A stretch of DNA of 64,000 nucleotides from Bacillus sp. F19 (GTDB taxonomy: Bacteria; Bacillota; Bacilli; Bacillales; Bacillaceae): the NCBI GenBank assembly GCA_023823795.1, contig CP085710.1, forward strand, positions 3,746,001 through 3,810,000. The letters run 5' to 3'. Made by a program: the position numbers and the translations under genes. The notes under the pieces were generated by a model. It ran no database searches. It saw nothing but the letters and a program-made list of their open reading frames with translations, and was not told the DNA's origin. Shown here one piece after another: positions 1-9,789 of the stretch; position 1 is the stretch's first letter; the number at the start of each line of letters is the position of its first letter.

Positions 1-638
1 TCATCAGCGCGCACGAAGCCAATTCCCTCGATATCTTTAACTAGCTGAAAAGGATTTTCCTGAATCACTTGGATCGTTCTTTCCTGATAGGACTGGTAAA
101 TTTTCATGGAAAGCTGAGGGCCAAACCCAAGCTGATTTAAAATAATCATTGCCTGCTCTAGACCCTGATGCTCCTTCAGCTGATCAAGCAGCTGTTTTGC
201 TTTGTCTTTGCCGAGTTTCGGCACTTTGTCAAGCACGGAAGGATCTTCCATCATTTTAGAAATCGCGCCTTCACCTAGAACATCCACTATGGCTTCAGCT
301 GTTTTTCTGCCAATCCCTTTAAACAGATCGCTTGAAAGGTATTGAATGACACCGTCGCGCGTTTTTGGAATTTCTTTCCGGTAATGTTCAGCCTGAAATT
401 GCTGGCCAAATTTCGGATGGTGTGTCAGCATCCCAAAAAAGGTATATGTCTCATCTTCATGCAGAAGAGGAAAATAGCCTGTCACGGTTATTTCTTTTTG
501 ATCATAATTTTCGCTCGTTTCAAGAACCTCCGTCTTTAAAACGGTATAATGGTTTTGGTCATTCTGATAAATAACCGTGATGATCTTTCCTTTTAAAAAC
601 CGTTCCTGCTCTTGAAACAGGTCCGCCTTTTGCTGCAC
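1..638 (-). CDS. recD2: ATP-dependent DNA helicase RecD2 (YrrC), N-terminal part, cut by window edge
   Basis: The 212 visible codons read as the N-terminal region of the RecD2/YrrC SF1 helicase: an OB-like segment followed by helix-hairpin-helix stretches (GIGRKTAEAI near residue 107, then a second Gly-rich HhH-like stretch running to the window edge). No helicase motifs are in view because the gene continues past position 1. The start is taken as GTG at 638, because a strong GGGGGAGGAG ribosome binding site lies 5 bases upstream and there is no ATG there. The family acts in 5'-3' unwinding and recombination or repair without RecBC. It is followed in B. subtilis, as here, by the TPR gene yrrB upstream on the same strand. 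Confidence 0.85.
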   Translation of the reverse strand, partial: MQQKADLFQEQERFLKGKIITVIYQNDQNHYTVLKTEVLETSENYDQKEITVTGYFPLLHEDETYTFFGMLTHHPKFGQQFQAEHYRKEIPKTRDGVIQYLSSDLFKGIGRKTAEAIVDVLGEGAISKMMEDPSVLDKVPKLGKDKAKQLLDQLKEHQGLEQAMIILNQLGFGPQLSMKIYQSYQERTIQVIQENPFQLVKDIEGIGFVRAD

Positions 639-667
639 AAGATCTCCTCCCCCTGATTGCCTTCTTC

Positions 668-1321
668 TTACAGTGTTTGCATAAGCTGCTTCAAATTAGC
701 AGCCATATCATGATCCGGCTGTATGCTCAAAGCTTGATCCAGCATGTCCATGGCTTTTTTTGCATCCTCTTTAAATGCGTAGCCTACACCTAAATTATAG
801 TATGCGTCCGCATGATTAGGGTCCTGCTCCACTACAATCTGAAATTGACGAATGGCTTCATTCAGTGATTCCTGCTGGGCTAAACATAATCCGTATTGAA
901 AGCGCGCTTCCGTGTCCTCTTCATTTAATTCCACTGCTCTTTGCAGATATGGAAGGGCAGGCAGCGGCTGTTCCATTTGCACATAGCTCATTCCGAGCAT
1001 GAAAAAGACATCCGATTGACCCATCCCTTTTTGAATCGCTTTTAAAAACATTTTTTGCGACGCTTGAAACTGCTCGCTGTTGTAATAAACATTGCCTGCA
1101 CCATAGTAGGCAGTTGTCGTGTTTGCATTTAATTCAATAGCCTTCTCAAAAAAAGAAATCGCTTTTTCAAGTTCTCCCACTGCTGCCAACAAATTTCCGA
1201 AATTCACATAACAAACAGCATCCTTGGGGTTTTCTTCAATAGCCTCTGAAAAATATCCTGCTGCTTTTTCAAAATCGCCTTTTTGCATCGCTTCTATTCC
1301 TAATGTACTTTTATCACTCAT
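668..1321 (-). CDS. yrrB: TPR-repeat protein YrrB
   Basis: This 217-residue protein is built almost entirely of 34-residue tetratricopeptide repeats; about six can be counted, with the usual spacing of Ala, Gly, Tyr and Pro (for example YYNLGVGYAFKEDAKKAMD). TPR proteins are scaffolds for protein-protein contacts; the partner is unknown. The start is ATG at 1321, with GGGAGTG upstream. A longer reading frame to 1414 only translates a palindromic repeat. It lies between mnmA and recD2, as in B. subtilis, where yrrB has been linked to this tRNA-modification neighbourhood by position only. Confidence 0.85.
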   Translation of the reverse strand: MSDKSTLGIEAMQKGDFEKAAGYFSEAIEENPKDAVCYVNFGNLLAAVGELEKAISFFEKAIELNANTTTAYYGAGNVYYNSEQFQASQKMFLKAIQKGMGQSDVFFMLGMSYVQMEQPLPALPYLQRAVELNEEDTEARFQYGLCLAQQESLNEAIRQFQIVVEQDPNHADAYYNLGVGYAFKEDAKKAMDMLDQALSIQPDHDMAANLKQLMQTL

Positions 1322-1353
1322 TATCAACAGCACTCCCGGCAACAAATTTTTAA

Positions 1354-1413
1354 AAGAAAAGCGCAAGCGCCTTGATCCGTTCTGACCGAGGAGCCAGACG
1401 CTTGCGCTAGACA
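1354..1413. repeat. Short palindromic intergenic element
   Basis: An imperfect inverted repeat of about 60 bases has arms AGCGCAAGCGCC and CGCTTGCGCT. It begins with AAAAGCG and contains the block GTTCTGACCGAGGAG. The same opening and the related block GTTCTGGCCGAGGAG occur in the three long elements at 6408-6772, so this looks like a shorter relative without the central hairpin. It sits between the mnmA terminator and the yrrB start. Confidence 0.6.
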
Positions 1414-1449
1414 TAAATGTGCAAATTTTTATTCATTCCTATGACTTAA

Positions 1450-1482
1450 AGAAAAAACCTCAACCGACGTTGAGGTTTTAAC
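1450..1482 (-). terminator. Rho-independent terminator of mnmA
   Basis: An 11-bp perfect stem (AAAACCTCAAC with GTTGAGGTTTT, loop CGAC) is followed on the minus strand by a run of six T. It lies 14 bases past the mnmA stop codon. Confidence 0.85.
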
Positions 1483-1495
1483 AAAGGTTGCATCT

Positions 1496-2635
<1,140 letters not shown>

Positions 2636-2640
2636 TCATT

Positions 2641-3783
2641 CTAAGCTGTTAAACGTTTTACAATTCGTGCGGTTTCCAAAGCCGCCTTCTCAACTTGCTC
2701 CATTGTATTTCCAAGACCAAAACTAAAGCGGATAGAAGCTTTTGTACGTTCAGCATCCTTCCCGTACATGGCAGTCAGAACATGTGAAGGCTCAATTGAA
2801 CCTGCCGTGCATGCTGATCCGCTCGATACAGCAATCCCTGCTATATCCATGTTCACAAGGATCGACTCCACATTTGTACCGGGAAAATAAAGATTCAGAA
2901 CATGCGGAAGGCTGCTTTCCACCTCTCCATTAATTTCAAATGGAACATCTTCAGTCTTTAAAATATCAATTATTTTATCTTTAAACTCTTTGTAAAGTAC
3001 AGTTTTTTGTTCTCTTGTTTCAAGCGCAAGCTGAACCGCGGATTTCAGCCCGGCAATGCCGGGTACATTTTCCGTTCCTGCACGCCGTTTCAGCTCTTGT
3101 TCTCCGCCGTGAGAATGCTGTTTAAGTGAGATTCCTTCTTTAACATATAGAAAACCTGTCCCTTTTGGTCCATTAATCTTATGGCCAGAAGCAGAGAGCA
3201 AATCTATATAGCTCTCTTTAACATTCAAATCAAGTATTCCGAATGCCTGTACAGCATCTGTATGGAAAAAAGCCTGATGATCCTTCAGAGCCTTGCTGAT
3301 CTCCTCAATCGGCTGAATCGAACCAGTTTCATTGTTCCCATACATGATCGTGACCAATATTGTTTCAGACGTCAATTCTCTTTTCAGATCTTCAATTGAA
3401 ACAGCTCCATTTTGATCAACCGGTAAATAGGTGACCTGAAATCCCTGTTTCTCCAAATGCTTGCATGTATTTAAAACAGCATGATGCTCAATCTGCGACG
3501 TAATGATATGCCTGCCTTTATGCTGATTTGCAAGAGCAGAGCCGATTATGGCTAAATTATCAGCCTCTGTTCCTCCGCTCGTAAAAATAATTTCCTTCGG
3601 TTTTGCATGAAGACTTCGGGAAATAACCGCTCTCGCCTCATCCAGCAGTCTTCTGCTTTCTCTTCCGAATGAATGAATGCTTGAGGGATTTCCGAATACA
3701 TCCTGCATATGAGGAAGCATTTGGTTAATCACTTCCGGATGCATGGGGGATGTAGCGGCATGGTCCAAATAAATTCGCTCCAT
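2641..3783 (-). CDS. yrvO: Cysteine desulfurase YrvO (IscS/NifS family)
   Basis: This PLP enzyme takes sulfur from cysteine and makes a persulfide. The PLP lysine lies in SASGHKINGPKG and the catalytic cysteine in SSGSACTAGS. Its 380 residues match the family. It is directly upstream of mnmA, and in B. subtilis YrvO is the dedicated sulfur donor for MnmA, which supports the same job here. A second desulfurase (nifS) lies at 37677 in an NAD context. The start ATG follows GGAGGG at normal spacing. Confidence 0.93.
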   Translation of the reverse strand: MERIYLDHAATSPMHPEVINQMLPHMQDVFGNPSSIHSFGRESRRLLDEARAVISRSLHAKPKEIIFTSGGTEADNLAIIGSALANQHKGRHIITSQIEHHAVLNTCKHLEKQGFQVTYLPVDQNGAVSIEDLKRELTSETILVTIMYGNNETGSIQPIEEISKALKDHQAFFHTDAVQAFGILDLNVKESYIDLLSASGHKINGPKGTGFLYVKEGISLKQHSHGGEQELKRRAGTENVPGIAGLKSAVQLALETREQKTVLYKEFKDKIIDILKTEDVPFEINGEVESSLPHVLNLYFPGTNVESILVNMDIAGIAVSSGSACTAGSIEPSHVLTAMYGKDAERTKASIRFSFGLGNTMEQVEKAALETARIVKRLTA

Positions 3784-3798
3784 TTTACTCCCTCCTTT

Positions 3799-4215
3799 TT
3801 AAATATAAAACATATAAGATTCCTGCTCGCCATCTGTGTAGTTTGCTAAATCTTCAAGAGTTGTATTATCCAGTACATCTTTCACTGCATCGCGTATGCG
3901 AATCCATAAATGGCGCTTAGCAGGCTCTTCATCTTCCAGTACTTCTACAGGGCTGATCGGTCCTTCAAGAACTCTGATAATATCACCTGCAGTAATGGCA
4001 TCAGGTTCATTTCCGAGAACATATCCTCCGTATGCTCCGCGAATACTCTTGACTAAACCGGCATTACGGAGCGGTGCAATTAATTGCTCTAAATAGTGTT
4101 CAGATAAATCATGCGTCTGAGCGATGCTTTTTAAGGAGGTTGGCCCTTCCCCGTGTTTCTTTGCAAGCTCTATCATAATTGTAAGACCATAACGGCCTTT
4201 AGTTGAAATTTTCAT
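3799..4215 (-). CDS. cymR: Rrf2-family regulator CymR of cysteine metabolism
   Basis: This 138-residue Rrf2 regulator has an N-terminal winged helix opening MKISTKGRYGL, which is diagnostic of the family. In B. subtilis CymR forms a complex with CysK and represses sulfur and cysteine uptake genes. The location immediately upstream of yrvO-mnmA is the conserved CymR locus. The protein has no cysteine at all, so an Fe-S cluster of the IscR type is excluded. Absence of a redox cysteine may be a difference from studied CymR proteins. Confidence 0.9.
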   Translation of the reverse strand: MKISTKGRYGLTIMIELAKKHGEGPTSLKSIAQTHDLSEHYLEQLIAPLRNAGLVKSIRGAYGGYVLGNEPDAITAGDIIRVLEGPISPVEVLEDEEPAKRHLWIRIRDAVKDVLDNTTLEDLANYTDGEQESYMFYI

Positions 4216-4233
4216 AAATACACCCCTATAATT

Positions 4234-4908
4234 CTAGCTAACTTGGTGAACACGCGGTTCTTTTCTAACTGTCTTTTCAAGCAGTGCATTCGTTGTCTTC
4301 TGACATTGCGGAAGGGTAAATCCAATGACGTACCCAATAGATAGTGTGCAGACGATTGTTCCGATAAAGACCGGTCCGCCAAGGATCCAGCCGAAAAAAA
4401 GAACAATCAATTCAATGGCTCCGCGTATCCTTGACACCTTTATGCCGGTCTTTTCAACCAAAGCAAGCATTAAAGTATCACGAGGACCAGCACCGCATCC
4501 TGCAGAAATATACAAGCCAATTCCATATCCCATCACAATAATTCCAAGCAAAAGCATCAGTGCTTTACCGGCATAGCCGGATGGGGTCTGTATAAAAGGC
4601 AAAAGCAAGTATAAATCTATAAACAAACCTACAGTCAGCATATTGACAAACGCACCTGCCTGAGCCAGCTTTCTTGTGAAGATTGATGACAATAGAAGAA
4701 TGGTTCCTCCTACAATAATTGCCCAAGATCCAATCGTTAAACCAAGCTGGTAATATAAACCTATATGAAGCACATCCCACGGAGATGTGCCAAGTTCTGC
4801 TTTTATTGTAAGGACAATGCCTAAAGACATGATGAGCAGGCCTATGAAATAAATGCTCCACCTAATACTCAGCTCTTGATTCTTTTTACTGCGGAAAGCG
4901 CCCATCAT
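4234..4908 (-). CDS. YczE/YyaS/YitT-type integral membrane protein
   Basis: This 224-residue protein has about five to six hydrophobic helices and the family motifs AELGTSPWDVLHIGL and GCGAGPRDTLMLAL. The family's substrate is unknown; B. subtilis YczE affects lipopeptide production. The start is ATG at 4908, after GGAG. It ends 18 bases before the cymR start on the same strand, so it may be co-transcribed with cymR. It is not part of the B. subtilis cymR locus as I know it, so it may be a local insertion. Confidence 0.75.
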   Translation of the reverse strand: MMGAFRSKKNQELSIRWSIYFIGLLIMSLGIVLTIKAELGTSPWDVLHIGLYYQLGLTIGSWAIIVGGTILLLSSIFTRKLAQAGAFVNMLTVGLFIDLYLLLPFIQTPSGYAGKALMLLLGIIVMGYGIGLYISAGCGAGPRDTLMLALVEKTGIKVSRIRGAIELIVLFFGWILGGPVFIGTIVCTLSIGYVIGFTLPQCQKTTNALLEKTVRKEPRVHQVS

Positions 4909-5027
4909 TCTTCACTCCGCCTTTCGTCGGAAATCTGAAACAATCTATTTTTCCGCTGTTAATAATTGCTATTTCATAAATGAACCTATGCCATTATAGC
5001 ATATTATCATTCATCAGAGCATTCAAA

Positions 5028-5057
5028 TTGACTTATCGTTTTACTATAAGGTATATA
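5028..5057 (+). promoter_or_regulatory. Candidate sigma-A promoter for rarA
   Basis: TTGACT and TATATA are separated by 18 bases, about 85 bases upstream of the rarA start codon, in the AT-rich divergent gap between the membrane protein gene and rarA. Confidence 0.4.
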
Positions 5058-5139
5058 TATCAATTCTTATGACTAAGCGGGAAAGTCATGATAAGCTTAG
5101 TTAAAATAAGATTAGTGCTTCGCCCTAGGGAGGGATAAC

Positions 5140-6405
5140 ATGAAACCTCTGGCATTTCGAATGAGACCAGAAAACATTGATGAAATCATCGGGCAGGAAC
5201 ATTTAGTCGGCAAAGGAAAAATGATTGAGCGGATGGTAAAAGCAAAACATTTGAGCTCAATGATTTTGTACGGCCCTCCCGGAATTGGAAAAACATCCAT
5301 CGCAACAGCAATTGCAGGAAGCACAAATACAGCTTTCCGAAAGCTTAATGCGGTTGTGAATAATAAAAAAGATATGGAGATTGTTGCAGAAGAAGCGAAA
5401 ATGTCCGGCAAGGTCATTTTAATTCTTGATGAGGTCCATCGTCTTGATAAAGCAAAACAGGATTTTCTTCTTCCTTATTTGGAGGACGGAAAAATTATTT
5501 TAATTGGAGCAACAACAAGCAACCCCTATCATGCGATCAATCCTGCTATCAGAAGCAGATGCCAGATTTTTGAATTAAAGCCACTTGAAGCTGCTGATAT
5601 AAAAACAGCACTTGAAAGAGCTTTAAAGGATGAAAAGAAAGGACTTGGCAAATACCGAGCCGTTATTTCCGAGGAAGCTCTCATGCATTTTGCTTCAAGC
5701 TGTGCAGGTGACGTCAGGTCTGCTCTGAATGCCCTGGAGCTTGCGGTCATCTCAACAGATCCCGATGAAAATGGCAAAATACACGTATCACTTGATACAG
5801 CAGAAGAATGTCTGCAAAAAAAGAGCTTTGTCCATGATAAAGACGGGGATGCTCACTATGACGTCCTTTCTGCGTTTCAAAAATCAATCCGCGGTTCTGA
5901 CGTGAATGCAGCTCTTCATTATCTTGGCAGACTGATAGAAGCTGGGGATCTAATAAGCATCAACCGCAGGCTGTTAGTCATCGCATATGAAGACATTGGT
6001 CTTGCAAGTCCCCAGGCTGGAGCAAGAACATTGGCCGCCATTGAAGCGACCGAAAGACTCGGATTGCCGGAAGCGCGAATCCCGCTTGCAAATGCAGTCA
6101 TTGAGCTTTGCTTATCACCAAAATCCAATAGCGCGTACAAAGCACTGGATGCCGCGATAGCAGATATTCGTTCCGGGAAAAGCGGTGAAATTCCGGCTCA
6201 CCTGAAAGATGCCCATTACAAGGGAGCAGAAAAGCTTGGGAGAGGCATTGACTATCAATATCCCCATGACTTCGAGAATGGCTGGGTAAAGCAGCAATAT
6301 TTACCGAATTCACTTAAAAAGAAAAAGTACTATGACCCTAAACAAACAGGGAAATTCGAACTTTCCCTTTCACAAATTTATGAAAAGCTGATGAAGCAGC
6401 AATAA
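5140..6405 (+). CDS. rarA: Replication-associated AAA+ ATPase RarA (MgsA, YrvN)
   Basis: RarA/MgsA is a clamp-loader-like AAA+ ATPase that acts at stalled replication forks. Walker A (GPPGIGKTS) lies near residue 46 and Walker B (LILDEVHRL) near residue 95. The C-terminal MgsA domain follows, and the total of 421 residues is normal. The start ATG follows GGGAGGG. It is the only plus-strand gene in this stretch. Its transcript would run through three palindromic repeats before reaching the shared terminator at 6775. Confidence 0.93.
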   Translation: MKPLAFRMRPENIDEIIGQEHLVGKGKMIERMVKAKHLSSMILYGPPGIGKTSIATAIAGSTNTAFRKLNAVVNNKKDMEIVAEEAKMSGKVILILDEVHRLDKAKQDFLLPYLEDGKIILIGATTSNPYHAINPAIRSRCQIFELKPLEAADIKTALERALKDEKKGLGKYRAVISEEALMHFASSCAGDVRSALNALELAVISTDPDENGKIHVSLDTAEECLQKKSFVHDKDGDAHYDVLSAFQKSIRGSDVNAALHYLGRLIEAGDLISINRRLLVIAYEDIGLASPQAGARTLAAIEATERLGLPEARIPLANAVIELCLSPKSNSAYKALDAAIADIRSGKSGEIPAHLKDAHYKGAEKLGRGIDYQYPHDFENGWVKQQYLPNSLKKKKYYDPKQTGKFELSLSQIYEKLMKQQ

Positions 6406-6407
6406 AG

Positions 6408-6772
6408 AAAAGCGGAATCACCCGTTTAGCTCCGACAGACAGATAAGGCTCAGACTGGAAAGTCCGGGTTTGACTTTTCAGGCTGAGACGTTCTGGCCGA
6501 GGAGTTGGGTGATGGAGCTGGACAATCGAAAAGCGGAATCACCCTGTTTAGCTCCGACAGACAGATAAGGCTCAGACTGGAAAGTCCGGGTTTGACTTTT
6601 CAGGCTGAGACGTTCTGGCCGAGGAGTTGGGTGATGGAGCTGGACAATGTGTTAAGCAGAAATACCTGGTTAGCTCCGACAGACAGTTAAGAATTCCCTC
6701 AGGAAAGTCCGGGTTTGACTTTCCTGAGGGAATTTGTTCTGGCAGAGTTACTAGGAGTTTGAGCTGGACAAT
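6408..6772. repeat. Three tandem palindromic elements of 121-123 bp
   Basis: Copies start at 6408, 6529 and 6652. Copies 1 and 2 are almost identical; copy 3 is diverged. Each opens with AAAAGCGG or a variant, then AGCTCCGACAGACAG, a central hairpin with the loop CGGGTTT, then GTTCTGGC and GAG blocks, ending GAGCTGGACAAT. In copy 3 the central stem is 18 bp and perfect (6692-6709 with 6717-6734), with many arm bases changed on both sides relative to copies 1 and 2, so pairing is preserved. There is no coding potential. The elements fill the space between the rarA stop and its terminator. Confidence 0.85.
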
Positions 6773-6774
6773 AA

Positions 6775-6815
6775 GAAAAGCGGCATGATTTCACATCATG
6801 CCGCTTTTTTTATTG
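6775..6815. terminator. Bidirectional terminator between rarA and tcdA
   Basis: A 13-bp stem (AAAGCGGCATGAT with ATCATGCCGCTTT) is flanked by T on the plus strand and A on the other side, serving the convergent rarA and tcdA genes. Confidence 0.85.
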
Positions 6816-6816
6816 T

Positions 6817-7578
6817 TCAGTCGTTTACACGTGTAATTTTAATATCTTTTAAAAGCTCCATAATAGCATGTCCGCCCATGATTAAACCTGCTACAGAAGG
6901 TACCCACGCATTAGATGATGGCGGCATTTTCGCTTTGCGGATCTGCGCTGCATCATTGCCTACCTTCAGACGTACATCTTCGCGAATGACAATCGGGCTT
7001 TCATCAGAGAAAACAACCTGAATACCTTTTCTGATTCCTTCTTTGCGAAGTCGGGTTCTGACCACTTTGGCAATCGGATCTGTATGTGTTTTGGAAATAT
7101 CTGCAATTTGAAATCTTGTCGGATCTGTCTTATTCGCTGCACCCATGCTTGAAATAATCGGAATGCCCCTATTTAAGCATTCTTTCATTAGATGAATTTT
7201 ATATGAGATCGTATCAGATGCGTCAATAACATAATCAAGGCCATAGCTGAAAAATTCCTCATATGTTTCTTCCGTGTAAAACATTTTCAGTGCAATACAA
7301 TCGCATTCCGGGTTAATTTCTTTAATGCGGTCTCTCATCAAATCAGCTTTTGGCTTGCCTACTGTTGATACGAGTGCATGAATTTGGCGGTTTACATTTG
7401 TGATATCCACATCATCTTTATCTACAAGCAAAATCCGTCCTACACCAGAACGAGCAAGCGCTTCCGCAGAGAAAGAACCTACTCCTCCAATTCCAAGGAC
7501 TGCGACTGTGCTGTTTTTCAAAATTTCAATGCCTTCTTTGCCTATCGCAAGTTCATTGCGGGAAAATTGATTCAGCAA
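6817..7578 (-). CDS. tcdA: tRNA threonylcarbamoyladenosine dehydratase TcdA (YrvM)
   Basis: This E1-like enzyme cyclises t6A37 of ANN-decoding tRNAs to ct6A using ATP. The nucleotide-binding motif VLGIGGVGSFSAEAL is near residue 30. The start is placed at TTG 7578: GGAG lies 9 bases upstream and the protein then begins LNQFSRNELAIGKEG like its relatives. The in-frame ATG at 7593 has no ribosome binding site and is itself part of the GGAG region. The length of 253 residues is normal. Confidence 0.9.
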   Translation of the reverse strand: MLNQFSRNELAIGKEGIEILKNSTVAVLGIGGVGSFSAEALARSGVGRILLVDKDDVDITNVNRQIHALVSTVGKPKADLMRDRIKEINPECDCIALKMFYTEETYEEFFSYGLDYVIDASDTISYKIHLMKECLNRGIPIISSMGAANKTDPTRFQIADISKTHTDPIAKVVRTRLRKEGIRKGIQVVFSDESPIVIREDVRLKVGNDAAQIRKAKMPPSSNAWVPSVAGLIMGGHAIMELLKDIKITRVND

Positions 7579-7687
7579 AACTCTCAACTCCATTTATTTA
7601 ATTCATGACTGTATTTTTCCTGAAAATGAATATATCATACTTTTCATGAAAAAGTGCTGCTCCCTATTTAATCAGAATTTCCTTCAA

Positions 7688-7721
7688 ATAAAAACCTGCA
7701 TAAGCAGAAAGCTTATGCAGG
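7688..7721 (-). terminator. Terminator downstream of 6S RNA
   Basis: An 11-bp stem (CCTGCATAAGC with GCTTATGCAGG, loop AGAAA) is followed on the minus strand by five T. It lies about 20 bases beyond the closing stem of the 6S RNA. Confidence 0.85.
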
Positions 7722-7737
7722 CTGAATTCTCGTTCGT

Positions 7738-7927
7738 CAAGTAGTCCCAATTGTGCCGTCGCTGCTATCTTGGTTTTGAACCCGCTCACAGCAGGTGGGT
7801 GTCCTGTTTCATGTATGACAAGTCCTCTGATCGAATGATGAGGCATTTACATAACGATGAAAACGTGAACTCCCGGATCAAGTAATGTTGGATCAAAACT
7901 AAGTGTACGACGTACACATCAGGACTT
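7738..7927 (-). ncRNA. bsrA: 6S RNA (6S-1, BsrA type)
   Basis: The minus strand begins AAGTCCTGATGTG, as B. subtilis 6S-1 RNA does, and further matches that RNA in GGGAGTTCACGTTT, ATGTAAATGCCTCAT and ATCAGAGGACTTGT. The 5' AGTCC can pair with GGACT near 7743-7748, closing a rod of about 185 nucleotides. The position between tcdA and aspS is where bsrA lies in B. subtilis. 6S RNA mimics an open promoter, binds sigma-A RNA polymerase and restrains transcription in stationary phase. The exact 3' end is uncertain; a primary transcript probably runs to the terminator at 7688. Confidence 0.88.
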
Positions 7928-7990
7928 CTTTTTATCTTGTAAAAAGATTACCACAACAAGGTGCGGTTTTCAAGTAAATCATACTGGGCA

Positions 7991-9769
7991 TTATTCACTC
8001 TTTTTCAGGTTTAATGCAAGATGAAGATCCGTTAATTGTGCTGTGCTGACCTCACTTGGAGCATGTGTTAGAAGGTCGCTTGCACTTGCTGTTTTAGGGA
8101 ATGCAATCGTATCGCGCAAGTTTGTTCTGCCTGCCAAAAGCATGACTAAACGGTCAAGTCCAAGGGCAATTCCGCCATGAGGAGGGGTGCCGTATTCGAA
8201 AGCTTCTAACAGGAAGCCAAACTGTTCCACCGCTTCTTCCTCAGAGAAACCAAGCAGCTTAAACATTTTTTGCTGTATCTCTTTTTCGAAAATACGAATG
8301 GATCCCCCGCCTAGCTCGTATCCATTTAAAACAAGGTCATAGGCCTGAGCTTTCATGCCGCCAGGGTTCGTTTCAAACAGCTCAAGATCCTCGCGTGCAG
8401 GCATTGTAAATGGATGATGCGCTGCAAAGTAGCGTCCCGCTTCTTCGTCATATTCAACTAGAGGCCAGTCAATTACCCAAAGGAAATTGAATTTGCTTTC
8501 GTCGATTAACCCTAATTCTTTTCCAAGTTTTAGACGTAAAGCACCAAGTGCATCTGCCACTACTTGCTTTTTGTCTGCAACAAACAGTAATAAGTCGCCT
8601 GGTTCTGCTTCACTCAATGTTTTTAAGCTTGCCTGTTCTTCAGAAGGGAAGAATTTAGATATAGGGCCTTTTAGCTCCTGTTCCTCTACTTTCAGCCAAG
8701 CAAGACCTTTTGCACCATATTGAGAAACAAACTCGGTTAATGCATCAATATCTTTTCTTGAATAAGAAGCAGCTGCTCCTTTAACATTAATCACTTTTAC
8801 TTCTCCGCCATTTTGCACAGCACCGCTGAACACTTTAAAGCCGCTGTCTTTCACAAGTTCGGAAACATTGACGAGCTCTAGTCCGAATCGTGTATCAGGC
8901 TTATCAGAACCATAGCGGCTCATTGCTTCGTCAAACGTCATGCGTGGAAGAGGAAGAGTTAAATCCACACCTTTTGTTTCTTTCATAATACGCGTCATCA
9001 TTTCTTCCATTAATGACATGATCTCATCTTGGCTCATAAATGACATTTCAATATCCACCTGGGTAAATTCAGGTTGACGGTCAGCCCGCAGATCCTCGTC
9101 TCTAAAGCAGCGTGCAATTTGGTAATAACGGTCAAAGCCCGATACCATAAGCAGCTGTTTGAAAATTTGCGGAGATTGAGGAAGCGCATAGAATTCGCCT
9201 TCATGCACACGGCTCGGCACTAAATAGTCACGCGCTCCCTCCGGAGTGCTTTTCGTTAAAATAGGGGTTTCTACATCTAAAAATCCTTTTTCATCAAGGA
9301 AATTGCGGATGGATTTTGAAACGTTGTGGCGCATTTTGAATGTATCAAGTAAAATAGGTCTTCTTAAGTCTAAATAACGGTATTTTAAACGCACATCTTC
9401 TGAAACTTCTTCAGATCGATCTTCAATCAGGAAAGGCGGATTCTTGGCAGCATTGATAATTGTTACATTCTCTGCCTTCACTTCGATTTTCCCAGTCGCA
9501 AGAATTGGGTTTACGGTTCCCTCTGTACGTCCGACAACTGTGCCTTCAATATCCAATACATATTCACTGCGGATTTTTTCTGCAGTTTTCAGCGCATCCT
9601 CAGAAACCTCGGGATTGATCACAACTTGAACAATTCCTGTTCTGTCTCTTAGATCGATGAAAATGAGCCCGCCAAGGTCGCGGCGTTTTTGCACCCACCC
9701 TTTTAATACTACTTTTTCTCCAATTGCTGCTTCTGTTACTTCACCGCAATAATATGTTCGTCCAAACAT
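7991..9769 (-). CDS. aspS: Aspartate-tRNA ligase
   Basis: Aspartyl-tRNA synthetase charges tRNA-Asp. It is the bacterial class II form of 592 residues: an N-terminal OB fold ([20 protein letters not shown]), the catalytic core with motif 2 around [16 protein letters not shown], the bacterial GAD insertion, and motif 3 ([13 protein letters not shown]) near the C terminus. The start ATG follows GGAGAGAG. It is second in an operon behind hisS, 20 bases downstream, and therefore under the same T-box. Confidence 0.97.
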   Translation of the reverse strand: MFGRTYYCGEVTEAAIGEKVVLKGWVQKRRDLGGLIFIDLRDRTGIVQVVINPEVSEDALKTAEKIRSEYVLDIEGTVVGRTEGTVNPILATGKIEVKAENVTIINAAKNPPFLIEDRSEEVSEDVRLKYRYLDLRRPILLDTFKMRHNVSKSIRNFLDEKGFLDVETPILTKSTPEGARDYLVPSRVHEGEFYALPQSPQIFKQLLMVSGFDRYYQIARCFRDEDLRADRQPEFTQVDIEMSFMSQDEIMSLMEEMMTRIMKETKGVDLTLPLPRMTFDEAMSRYGSDKPDTRFGLELVNVSELVKDSGFKVFSGAVQNGGEVKVINVKGAAASYSRKDIDALTEFVSQYGAKGLAWLKVEEQELKGPISKFFPSEEQASLKTLSEAEPGDLLLFVADKKQVVADALGALRLKLGKELGLIDESKFNFLWVIDWPLVEYDEEAGRYFAAHHPFTMPAREDLELFETNPGGMKAQAYDLVLNGYELGGGSIRIFEKEIQQKMFKLLGFSEEEAVEQFGFLLEAFEYGTPPHGGIALGLDRLVMLLAGRTNLRDTIAFPKTASASDLLTHAPSEVSTAQLTDLHLALNLKKSE

Positions 9770-9789
9770 GTGTATCTCTCTCCTTTTGT

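Noticed and set aside
6505-6690. Open frame across the palindromic elements
   Set aside because: It only translates repeat sequence and has no ribosome binding site.
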